Origin: DASUFI01 sp036274635
Lineage (GTDB): Bacteria > Planctomycetota > B15-G4
Assembly: GCA_036274635.1 (NCBI GenBank)
Contig: DASUFI010000110.1
Coordinates: forward strand, 1 to 5,099
Direction: 5' to 3'
Length of the DNA: 5,099 bases
The translations under genes and the position numbers were made by a program. The notes under the pieces were generated by a model. It saw only the letters and a program-made list of their open reading frames with translations, made no database searches and was not told the DNA's origin. Of the stretch, positions 1 through 5,099 are shown piece after piece; position 1 is the stretch's first letter, and every line of letters starts with the position of its first letter.

Positions 1-923
1 CCCGGCGTGTCCTCGAAGACCTTGCGCACGAGGCCCGAGGTGGCCGTGTCCTTGTCGCTGAACAGCCACTGGTCGTTGGTGTACACGGTCCAGCTGCCGG
101 GCGAGCCGGTGATGTCGGGCACGCCGAGGCCCGAGAGCAGCTGCGTGTTGGGCCCCTCGTGGTCGGGCGGATAGGTGGAGGCCACCTGCACGCCGCGCAG
201 CCGGATGCCGCGCTCGTCGAGGTAGCTCCAGAAGGACTTGCCCTGCATCGGGTTCACGAGGTACGGCAGCTTGCCGTTCTTGGGCAGCGCGTCGGCGTAG
301 TTGCGCGCCCACCAGAAGCCCAGCGCCGCCGCGCCGAGGCCGATGACCAGCGCGGCCGGCAGCGGCAGCCGCAGCAGCAGCTTGAACACCAGCAGCCCCG
401 CGATGAGCCCCGCGGCCGCCGCGCCCAGGATGAAGAAGGCCCGGTTCTCCAGCGCGAAGGGGAAGGTCACGAAGTCCTTCGCATCCACCAGCGTGGCGTC
501 GCCCAGCATCGACTTGGGCCACGGCACGGGGTCGAAGATGACCCGGCCCTGGGTGTCGTACTCCGGCTGCATGCGCACCTTTCCGGCGTCGTCGCGGATG
601 AAGAAGCGGCTCACGAAGCCGGCCACGCCCGTCTTGCCCGGGTTGCAGCCGGTGTTGAACACGGCCCAGCTCACCGGCGACTGCGCCGGGTTGGTGGTCT
701 CCAGCCGCTGGAAGAGGCCCATGTCGGCGAGGCGCTTCAGGTTGGGCAGGTCCCCGGACTCCATCCAGCGCGCGGTCAGGTCGTGGTCCATGCCGTCGAA
801 GCCCAGGATGATGGTCTTGGGCACCGGCCCCGCCGGTTGGGCCGCGACGGCGCGCAGAGGCAGCCAGGCCAGCAACCCCGCCCCCGTCATGAGCAGCAGG
901 CCGACGATCAGGGAACGGGACAT
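1..923 (-). CDS. Exported alkaline-phosphatase-superfamily phosphodiesterase, membrane-hairpin type (C-terminus cut off)
   Basis: The first 307 codons are present; the gene runs off the left edge. The start is ATG at 923-921, preceded by GGAG (complement of 930-933) at 6 nt spacing. Residues 1-28 look like a signal peptide (basic MSRS, hydrophobic core, AVAA before Q29). The alkaline phosphatase/NPP fold follows: metal-ligand motif FDGMD at 42-46 (D43), then QSPVSWAVFNTG at 81-92. There S82 lies nine residues before the TG, the place of the nucleophilic Thr/Ser in NPP enzymes, followed by NPGKTG. LLSGLGVPDITG at 262-273 is typical of the type I phosphodiesterase/nucleotide pyrophosphatase family. 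Two hydrophobic helices (about 163-183 and 188-206) interrupt the domain. With a cleaved signal peptide they would form a membrane hairpin, leaving both catalytic halves outside the cytoplasm. The remaining metal ligands should lie in the missing C-terminus. The substrate is unknown: a phosphodiester, phosphomonoester or phosphonate are all possible. It is divergent from the next gene. Confidence 0.85.
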   Translation of the reverse strand, partial: MSRSLIVGLLLMTGAGLLAWLPLRAVAAQPAGPVPKTIILGFDGMDHDLTARWMESGDLPNLKRLADMGLFQRLETTNPAQSPVSWAVFNTGCNPGKTGVAGFVSRFFIRDDAGKVRMQPEYDTQGRVIFDPVPWPKSMLGDATLVDAKDFVTFPFALENRAFFILGAAAAGLIAGLLVFKLLLRLPLPAALVIGLGAAALGFWWARNYADALPKNGKLPYLVNPMQGKSFWSYLDERGIRLRGVQVASTYPPDHEGPNTQLLSGLGVPDITGSPGSWTVYTNDQWLFSDKDTATSGLVRKVFEDTP

Positions 924-1018
924 CACGGTCTCCACGGGCGGGGCGGGGTGCGGCGGCGGGCTAAAGTAAGGTGCCGCCGCGCCGTGATCCAGCGCGGTCG
1001 GAGGCCTAACGGAGGCGC
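924..1018. promoter_or_regulatory. Divergent intergenic control region
   Basis: This 95-bp gap separates two genes that are transcribed away from each other, so it should carry promoters for both. The only AT-rich tract is 961-970 (ctaaagtaag). It could supply a weak -10 on the plus strand (TAAAGT, 962-967) or on the minus strand (TACTTT, complement of 963-968), but I see no convincing -35 for either. Ribosome binding sites are visible at both edges: GGAG on the minus strand (930-933) and GGAGG on the plus strand (1011-1015, with a second GGAGG at 1000-1004). Promoter placement is inference from gene orientation. Confidence 0.4.
950..980. repeat. Perfect 8-bp inverted repeat in the divergent promoter gap
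   Basis: GCGGCGGC (950-957) and its exact reverse complement GCCGCCGC (973-980) flank a 15-nt spacer that contains the AT-rich ctaaagtaag. The dyad centre is at about position 965. It could be an operator for a dimeric regulator covering both promoters, or an RNA hairpin if transcribed. In DNA this GC-rich, CGG-type repeats also arise by chance, so the function is only suggested. Confidence 0.45.
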
Positions 1019-2074
1019 ATGAGGCAGCAGCGGTCCATCGTCGTGGCAGTGCTCGGGATCACCTGCCTGCTCGTCGCGGCCCTGGTGGGCGTGCTCACGC
1101 TGGGCGGCCCCGCGCCGTTGGAGCCGGACTCGGGCGCCCGGCTCATCGGCCGCAGCCACGGGACCGCGCCCGAGGCCCCGCTGCCCGAGCCCCTCGCCGA
1201 GTCGCTGCCCGAGGCGGCCTCGGCGCCCGCGCCGCTGCACCTGCGGGCCACGCCGCCGGCCGGCCCCAGCATCATCATCGGCCGCGTGCTCGACGAGGAG
1301 ACCGGCGCGCCCGTCACCACCTTCTCCATCAAGGCCGTGCCGCACGACGGCCGCCCGCCGCTGCCGCGCCTCGACGAGGAGCCCGGCAAGCCGCAGCCGG
1401 TGCGCGCCGTGGCCGGCATCTTCCGCCTCGAGCGCGGCAAGGGGCGCTGGGACGTGGTGGTGCAGGCCGCCACCTACCTGCCGGGCGAGCTGCTGGACGT
1501 GGAGATCCCGCGCCCCGACGCGCACCCGCTCGAGCTGCGCCTCTCGCACGGGCCCTCCATCACCGGCCTCGTCTACGACGACAGCAACATGGGCGTGCCC
1601 GACGTGCCCGTCTTCCTGCACGTGGAGCGCCTCGCGCTCGGCGGACCGCCGCCGAAGAACGCGATCGCGCGCACGGACGCCGCGGGCCGCTTCCGCTTCT
1701 CCCCGCTGCCGGCCGGGCTGTACGGCCTCTCGGCGCTGGAGCCGAACAGCGCCGACAAGGTGAGCGACATCGCGCTCGACCACGGCACGGCCGAGGTGTC
1801 GCTCTACGTGGCGCCGCGCCACCAGGTCATGGCCGCGGTGCGCGATGCCTGGGGCCGCCCGGTGCGCGACGCGCACGTCGAGCTGCGCGGCTCGGACAGC
1901 ATGGACACCGAGGCCACCAACGACGCGGGCCAGGCGCAGCTGCGCTTCCTCAAGCCCGGCCACTACGACGTGAAGGTCACGCGCGAGGGCTACGTCGAGC
2001 TGGCCGACGCGCTGGACCTCGACAGCCGCTCGGGCGACCTCGTGCGCTGGTACACCTTGCAGGAAGCGCCCTGA
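1019..2074 (+). CDS. Secreted or membrane-anchored protein with three carboxypeptidase-regulatory-like beta-sandwich domains
   Basis: This 351-residue protein has no recognisable enzyme motif. Residues 1-30 form a basic-hydrophobic leader (MRQQRS, then a hydrophobic run to about 28), either a signal peptide or an uncleaved anchor. A Pro/Ala/Glu-rich linker spans about 31-83. Three repeats of a carboxypeptidase regulatory-like/transthyretin-like fold follow, at about 85-175 (IIIGRVLDEETGAPV), 180-264 (ITGLVYDDSNMGVPDVPV, then TDAAGRFRFSPLPAGLYGL) and 267-348 (VMAAVRDAWGRPVRDAHV, then TNDAGQAQLRFLKPGHYDVKV). The 'D..G.pv..a.V' plus 'T(D/N)..G.f.f..l.pG.Y.l' pairing defines the family; domain 1 is the most degenerate. 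Such domains usually serve as binding or structural modules at the cell surface. The start ATG follows GGAGG (1011-1015) at a short 3-nt spacing; an earlier GGAGG at 1000-1004 lies 14 nt away. The basic residues just after this ATG favour it over internal GTG codons. The partner and biological role are unknown. Confidence 0.85.
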   Translation: MRQQRSIVVAVLGITCLLVAALVGVLTLGGPAPLEPDSGARLIGRSHGTAPEAPLPEPLAESLPEAASAPAPLHLRATPPAGPSIIIGRVLDEETGAPVTTFSIKAVPHDGRPPLPRLDEEPGKPQPVRAVAGIFRLERGKGRWDVVVQAATYLPGELLDVEIPRPDAHPLELRLSHGPSITGLVYDDSNMGVPDVPVFLHVERLALGGPPPKNAIARTDAAGRFRFSPLPAGLYGLSALEPNSADKVSDIALDHGTAEVSLYVAPRHQVMAAVRDAWGRPVRDAHVELRGSDSMDTEATNDAGQAQLRFLKPGHYDVKVTREGYVELADALDLDSRSGDLVRWYTLQEAP

Positions 2075-2104
2075 GCCCAGCGGCCCCCCGCCGCAGCGGG
2101 GCTC
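2073..2104 (+). terminator. GC-rich hairpin after the beta-sandwich gene, possible weak terminator
   Basis: Starting within the stop codon of the upstream gene, GAGCCC (2073-2078) can pair with GGGCTC (2099-2104), with an inner GCGG/CCGC stem. An alternative compact fold is CCCCGC-CGCA-GCGGGG (2086-2101). No T-run follows (only ctcctcgtt), so a classical intrinsic terminator is not shown. The hairpin may slow or partly stop transcription, or protect the mRNA 3' end. Confidence 0.35.
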
Positions 2105-2108
2105 CTCG

Positions 2109-2139
2109 TTGGCCGCGCCCGCGGGCGATTCCATAGAAT
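2109..2139 (+). promoter_or_regulatory. Candidate sigma-70-type promoter for the lgt operon
   Basis: TAGAAT (2134-2139) is a good -10 match in an otherwise very GC-rich region and lies 37 nt before the ATG of the FabZ-like gene. A possible -35, TTGGCC (2109-2114), is a weak match and sits at a 19-bp spacing, longer than the usual 17. The position, directly after a gene end with a hairpin and before a compact operon, supports the call. Confidence 0.35.
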
Positions 2140-2176
2140 CCCGCGCTCGTCGACCCGTCCCCGGGAGCCCAAGGCC

Positions 2177-2653
2177 ATGCCGGAAGCGTTGTGCGAGCCG
2201 CGCCAGTGGGAGGACGCCCCGCTGCTGCACGGCCTCGACCACATCCAGCAGCGCATCCCGCAGCGCTTCGAGCTGGCCCTGCTGCACGGCGTCGTGCACC
2301 ACGACCTGAAGGCCAAGCTGGCGGTAGGCATCCACGACGCCAGGCCGACGGACTTCTGGGTGCGCGGCCACGTGCCCGGCCGCCCGCTCATGCCCGGCGT
2401 GGTCATGATCGAGATGGCCGCGCAGCTGTGCGCCTGGCTGGCCTCCTTCGAGCGGCGGCCGGAGCCCGGCCAGTTCTTCGCGTTCGGCGGCGTCGACGAC
2501 GTGCGCTTCCGCGGGCAGGTCGTGCCGGGCGACCGCGTGGTCATCGCCTCGAAGATCGTCCGCTGGCGCGGCGGCGTGGGCCAGTTCGCGACGCAGGGCT
2601 TCGTGCGTGGCGAGCTGGTGTACCAGGGCGACATCACCGGCATCCTGGTCTGA
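2177..2653 (+). CDS. FabZ-like 3-hydroxyacyl-[acyl carrier protein] dehydratase family protein
   Basis: This 158-residue hotdog-fold protein is close to the usual FabZ length of about 150. FabZ enzymes remove water from 3-hydroxyacyl-ACP in cytoplasmic fatty acid elongation. The active-site stretch is VRGHVPGRPLMPGVVMIEM (62-80). H65 and E79 are 14 residues apart, the same spacing as the catalytic His and Glu of E. coli FabZ (54 and 68), and MPGV and the AAQ after the Glu are also kept. The N-terminal part (IPQRFELALLHGV, 27-39) differs from the standard PFLLVDRV-type segment and resembles what I recall of planctomycete FabZ-like paralogues. It may therefore serve a specialised lipid or polyketide pathway rather than bulk fatty acid synthesis. 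The ATG at 2177 has GGGAG at 2163-2167 (9-nt spacing). It is the first gene of a tight operon, with lgt starting 4 nt after its stop. Confidence 0.85.
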   Translation: MPEALCEPRQWEDAPLLHGLDHIQQRIPQRFELALLHGVVHHDLKAKLAVGIHDARPTDFWVRGHVPGRPLMPGVVMIEMAAQLCAWLASFERRPEPGQFFAFGGVDDVRFRGQVVPGDRVVIASKIVRWRGGVGQFATQGFVRGELVYQGDITGILV

Positions 2654-2657
2654 AGCC

Positions 2658-3482
2658 GTGCACCCCATCCTGTTCAAGTTCACGCTGCCGTGGGGTCAGG
2701 GGGAGCACAGCGTCGGCACCTTCGGCATCATGGTCATGCTGGGCGTCATCGCCGGCAGCCTGTGGCTGTCGCGCGCGCTCAAGCGCATCGGCGTCACGGA
2801 CAAGGACGCGCCCAGCGACCTCGTGACGTGGGCCGTCGTCGTCGGCCTGCTGGGCGCGCGCTGGACCTACCTCGCCATCCACCCCGACGCGCTGCAGTCG
2901 CCCATCGACCTCATCGCGCTGTGGAAGGGCGGCATCGTCAGCTACGGCGGCTTCTTCGGCGGCGCGCTGGGCGCGTGGATCTGGTGCCGGCGGCGGCACC
3001 TCTCGCCGCGCCTCGTGGGCGACGCGATGATGCCGGCGCTCTTCCTCGGGCAGGCCTTCGGGCGCATCGGCTGCTTCCTCGTCGGCGACGACTACGGCAA
3101 GCCCTGGAACGGCCCGTGGGCCGTCACCTTCCCGCGCGTCGAGGGCAGCCTCATGCCCGACAACCTCATCGGCGTGCCGCTGCACCCCAGCCAGCTGTAC
3201 CTGTGCCTGATGAACATCCTCATCTTCACCAGCATGGCCTGGCTGTTCCGCCGCCGGAAGTGGGACGGGCAGGTGCTGATCACGACCATGTTCCTGTACG
3301 CCACGGGCCGCTTCCTGATCGAGTTCACGCGCGGCGACGACGCGGCGCGCGGCATCTACGGCGTGTTCTCCACCGCGCAGTGGTGGTCGGTGGCCACGGC
3401 CGTCATCGCCGCGCTGCTCTACCTGCGCATCGGCGCGCACGCCGCACCGGCGACGCCGCTGCGCGAGCCGGCCAAGGCATGA
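2658..3482 (+). CDS. lgt: Prolipoprotein diacylglyceryl transferase (Lgt)
   Basis: Lgt is the inner-membrane enzyme that moves diacylglycerol from phosphatidylglycerol to the lipobox cysteine of prolipoproteins, the first step of lipoprotein maturation. At 274 residues it is of normal length (E. coli 291) and shows about seven hydrophobic segments. Visible signatures are GGIVSYGGFFGG (91-102), GRIGCFLVGDDYG (135-147, R136 matching essential E. coli Arg143), LHPSQLY (175-181) and GRFLIEFTRGDD (217-228). The His of the E. coli 'SFHGG' motif (His103) is replaced by Y96, and the Asn of 'GRIGNF' by C139. I chose GTG at 2658, giving MHPILFKF. The upstream in-frame ATG at 2607 would add 17 residues that merely read the end of the FabZ-like gene in another frame. 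No clear Shine-Dalgarno precedes GTG, so translation is probably coupled to the gene that ends 4 nt before. Its stop overlaps the next start as ATGA. Confidence 0.93.
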   Translation: MHPILFKFTLPWGQGEHSVGTFGIMVMLGVIAGSLWLSRALKRIGVTDKDAPSDLVTWAVVVGLLGARWTYLAIHPDALQSPIDLIALWKGGIVSYGGFFGGALGAWIWCRRRHLSPRLVGDAMMPALFLGQAFGRIGCFLVGDDYGKPWNGPWAVTFPRVEGSLMPDNLIGVPLHPSQLYLCLMNILIFTSMAWLFRRRKWDGQVLITTMFLYATGRFLIEFTRGDDAARGIYGVFSTAQWWSVATAVIAALLYLRIGAHAAPATPLREPAKA

Positions 3483-4432
3483 CGGTCATCTGCGGCATCG
3501 ACGAGGCCGGCTACGGCCCCTGGCTCGGGCCGCTGGTGGTGGCCGCCTCGGCCTTCCGCCTCGCCGACGGCGCGCGCGAGGCCTCGCTGCACCGGCTGGT
3601 CGCGCTCAAGGACGGCGGCGGCGGCCTGCCCATCGACGACAGCAAGAAGCTGTGGAACGGCCCGGGCTGCATGGGCGCGCTGGAGACCAGCGTCCTCGGG
3701 CACGTCGCGCTGGCGCGCGGCCTGCTGCCGCTGCGCGTGGACACGCTGCTCGAGGGCGCGGTCGACTTCGTCTCCGAGGAGGTGGACGAGCTGCCCTGGT
3801 ACGCCGCGCGCCTCATGCGCCAGCGGCTGCCGCGGCGCGCGGACGTGGGCCAGCTGCTCGAGCGCGCGACGCGCCATGCCGAGCTGCTCGACGACCGCGG
3901 CCTGTCCTGCGTCGCGCTGCTGGTCGCGCCCGTGCCCGAGCCGCGCTTCAACCAGGTGACGCTGCTGCACGGCAGCAAGGCCTGGCCCGTCTTCCTCGCG
4001 GCGGCGCGCCTGATCGAGGCGCTCATGCAGCGCTTCCCGCGCGAGGAGCTGGTCATCCACGTCGACCGCCAGGGCGGGCGCATCCACTACGGCGAGCTGC
4101 TGCAGGGCTTCTTCCCCCTGGCGCCGCTGGTGGTGCTGCGCGAGCGGCCCATCGAGTCGATCTACCGCTTCGACTTCCCCGACCGGCCGCCGGTGAAGGT
4201 GCACGTGCACGTCGAGGCCGACGCGAGCAAGGCGCCCGTGGCGCTGGCCTCGCTGGCCGCCAAGTGCGTGCGCGAGCTGTTCATGGAGTCGCTCAACGCC
4301 TGGTTCGCGGAGCGCCAGCCGGGCGTGAAGCCCACCGCGGGCTACCACCGCGACGCGCACCGCTTCCTGCGCGACGTCGCGCCGCTGCTGGAGCACGAGG
4401 CGCCGCGCGAGCGGCTCGTGCGCATCCGGTGA
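3479..4432 (+). CDS. Divergent, enlarged ribonuclease HII-like protein
   Basis: This 317-residue protein is much longer than bacterial RNase HII (about 200). RNase HII cleaves RNA in RNA-DNA hybrids and starts ribonucleotide removal from DNA, using a DEDD metal site. Visible here: GIDEAGYGPWLGPLVVAA (6-23, giving D8 and E9), DSKKL (54-58), VIHVDRQGG (192-200, third acidic residue D196) and EADASKAPVALASLAAK (246-262). In that last stretch D248 and 'ASLAAK' match the 'GD...AAASIIAK' block of RNase HII. GYHRDAH (288-294) recalls the C-terminal GYPT..H motif. Two features are unusual: Y12 replaces the Arg/Lys of the GRG/GKG ribonucleotide-sensing motif, and there are insertions at about 88-145 and between D196 and D248 (52 residues apart; 18 in E. 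coli). All four acidic residues are kept, so nuclease activity is plausible, but the substrate may differ. The start ATG overlaps the lgt stop (ATGA), which fixes it; the same frame is open upstream only by chance. Confidence 0.82.
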   Translation: MTVICGIDEAGYGPWLGPLVVAASAFRLADGAREASLHRLVALKDGGGGLPIDDSKKLWNGPGCMGALETSVLGHVALARGLLPLRVDTLLEGAVDFVSEEVDELPWYAARLMRQRLPRRADVGQLLERATRHAELLDDRGLSCVALLVAPVPEPRFNQVTLLHGSKAWPVFLAAARLIEALMQRFPREELVIHVDRQGGRIHYGELLQGFFPLAPLVVLRERPIESIYRFDFPDRPPVKVHVHVEADASKAPVALASLAAKCVRELFMESLNAWFAERQPGVKPTAGYHRDAHRFLRDVAPLLEHEAPRERLVRIR

Positions 4433-5099
4433 GCGCGCCGGCCGGCCGCTTCGCGCGGCAGGAGCGCCTGCCGCAGGTCGGCGAGGCCGGCCAGCGCCGC
4501 CTCGCCGCCGCGCGCGTGGCCATCGTCGGCGTGGGCGCCAGCGGCAGCCACCTCGCCGAGGCCCTCGGCCGCGCGGGCGTGGGCGCCGGGCCGGACGGCT
4601 GGCTGCGCCTCATCGACCGCGACGTGGTGGAGGTCAGCAACCTCCCGCGCCAGCAGCTCTTCACCGACGCCGACGCGGAGGCCGTGCGCCCCAAGGCGCA
4701 GGCCGCCGCCGAGGCGCTGCTGCGTATCGACCCCTCGCTGCACGTGCAGCCGCGCGTGCACGACGTCACCGCCGACGACGTCGCGCGCCTGCTCGAGGGC
4801 GCGCAGCTCGTGCTGGACGGCACGGACAACTTCCCCACGCGCTTCCTGCTCAACGACGCCTGCGTCTCGCGTGGCGTGACGTGGATCTACTGCGGCGTCG
4901 TCGGCACCGAGGGCCAGGCGCTGGTCGTGCGGCCCGAAGGCCCGTGCCTGCGCTGCTACGTGCCCGAGCCGCCGCCGCCCGGCAGCTTGCCCACCTGCGA
5001 CACGGCCGGCGTGCTGGGAAGCGTGGTCGGCACCATCGCCTCGCTGGCGGCCACGCTCGCGCTGCGCGAGCTGCTGGGCGCGCCGCCCGAGGAGGCGCC
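4429..5099 (+). CDS. ThiF/MoeB/HesA-family adenylyltransferase (E1-like; C-terminus cut off)
   Basis: The first 223 codons are present. The start GTG overlaps the preceding stop as GTGA, without a visible Shine-Dalgarno, and gives the family's N-terminal pattern RFARQERL (7-14) plus GEAGQRRL (18-25). These proteins use ATP to adenylate the C-terminal glycine of a small ubiquitin-like sulfur carrier (ThiS, MoaD), or a similar substrate. Motifs in order: the nucleotide loop GVGASGS (34-40; GxGGLGS is usual), DRDVVEVSNLPRQQLF (63-78), K89, DGTDNFPTRFLLND (130-143), a first zinc pair C173-LR-C176, and TCDTAGVLG (189-197), where C190 is at the catalytic or sulfur-transfer Cys position of ThiF/MoeB. 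The second zinc CxxC should lie beyond the edge. The sequence cannot separate thiamine, molybdopterin or another role, because no ThiS or MoaD gene is in view. A C-terminal rhodanese domain would also lie outside the window. Confidence 0.88.
   Translation, partial: MSAPAGRFARQERLPQVGEAGQRRLAAARVAIVGVGASGSHLAEALGRAGVGAGPDGWLRLIDRDVVEVSNLPRQQLFTDADAEAVRPKAQAAAEALLRIDPSLHVQPRVHDVTADDVARLLEGAQLVLDGTDNFPTRFLLNDACVSRGVTWIYCGVVGTEGQALVVRPEGPCLRCYVPEPPPPGSLPTCDTAGVLGSVVGTIASLAATLALRELLGAPPEEA

Noticed and set aside
159..1022. Plus-strand open frames of 287 and 222 codons over the phosphodiesterase gene.
   Set aside because: They have shadow-type composition (Arg, His, Gln, Ser, Pro rich) and no motifs, while the minus strand encodes a protein with a signal peptide and family motifs.
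1019..1110. A lipoprotein signal (lipobox) at Cys16 of the beta-sandwich protein, tempting because lgt is nearby.
   Set aside because: The residues before the Cys (G-I-T-C) do not fit a lipobox, and the Cys lies in the middle of the hydrophobic stretch rather than at its end.
2607..2657. An earlier in-frame ATG for lgt at 2607.
   Set aside because: The 17 added residues are an out-of-frame reading of the FabZ-like gene's end and are polar and unlike an Lgt N-terminus. GTG at 2658 gives the expected short N-terminus before the first membrane helix.
923..2683. A 586-codon open frame on the minus strand opposite the beta-sandwich and FabZ-like genes.
   Set aside because: It is rich in His, Arg, Ala and Val with no domain motif, and lies opposite two genes with clear family signatures. 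Long antisense open frames are expected where third codon positions are nearly all G or C.
2690..3478. The frame of the RNase HII-like gene stays open for 263 codons upstream, suggesting a 580-residue fusion protein.
   Set aside because: The upstream part is a low-complexity Arg/Ala/His translation opposite in frame to lgt, which carries all Lgt motifs. The ATG at 3479, in an ATGA overlap, directly precedes the DEAG motif.
3419..4396. A 325-codon minus-strand open frame over the RNase HII-like gene.
   Set aside because: It has Arg/Ala/Gln/His-rich shadow composition and no start context or motifs, and is opposite a gene with catalytic residues in order.
1..5099. CRISPR arrays, tRNA or rRNA genes, insertion sequences, attachment sites or long direct repeats.
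   Set aside because: I saw no spaced repeats, cloverleaf-like stretches, transposase motifs or duplicated ends; nearly all bases are covered by protein genes.

Overview
The window is a very GC-rich (roughly 70% or more by eye), tightly packed bacterial chromosome segment with five complete or near-complete genes plus one gene cut by each window edge where applicable: six protein genes in total, no RNA genes and no mobile elements that I can support. Every visible stop codon is TGA, and third codon positions are almost all G or C. The best guess at the host is a high-GC member of the Planctomycetota. This is inferred from the divergent FabZ-like dehydratase (a 'IPQR...ALL.GV' N-terminus and 'FWVRGH.PGRPLMPGV' core), an oversized RNase HII-like protein, and a secreted protein built of carboxypeptidase-regulatory-like domains. 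A myxobacterium or other high-GC environmental lineage is not excluded.

Layout. On the minus strand, from 923 off the left edge, lies an exported alkaline-phosphatase-superfamily (type I phosphodiesterase/nucleotide pyrophosphatase-like) protein with an unusual two-helix membrane hairpin inside the catalytic domain. It is divergent from a plus-strand gene (1019-2074) for a secreted or membrane-anchored protein of three beta-sandwich domains. The 95-bp gap between them holds a perfect 8-bp inverted repeat centred on the only AT-rich stretch, a plausible shared control region. A GC hairpin follows the second gene.

From 2177 a compact plus-strand operon runs off the right edge: FabZ-like hydroxyacyl thioester dehydratase, lgt (prolipoprotein diacylglyceryl transferase), an RNase HII-like nuclease, and a ThiF/MoeB/HesA-family adenylyltransferase. 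The junctions are a 4-nt gap, an ATGA overlap and a GTGA overlap, so translational coupling is likely. A possible sigma-70-type promoter (TAGAAT -10) lies just upstream of the first gene.

How they may work together: Lgt lipidates exported lipoproteins and the FabZ-like protein acts on acyl thioesters, so the start of the operon has a lipid or envelope theme. The RNase HII-like and ThiF-like proteins do not obviously share that theme and may be joined only by co-expression. The most unusual points are the divergent RNase HII-like protein (GYG where GRG is expected, long insertions), the non-canonical residues at two key Lgt positions, and the membrane hairpin in the phosphodiesterase.
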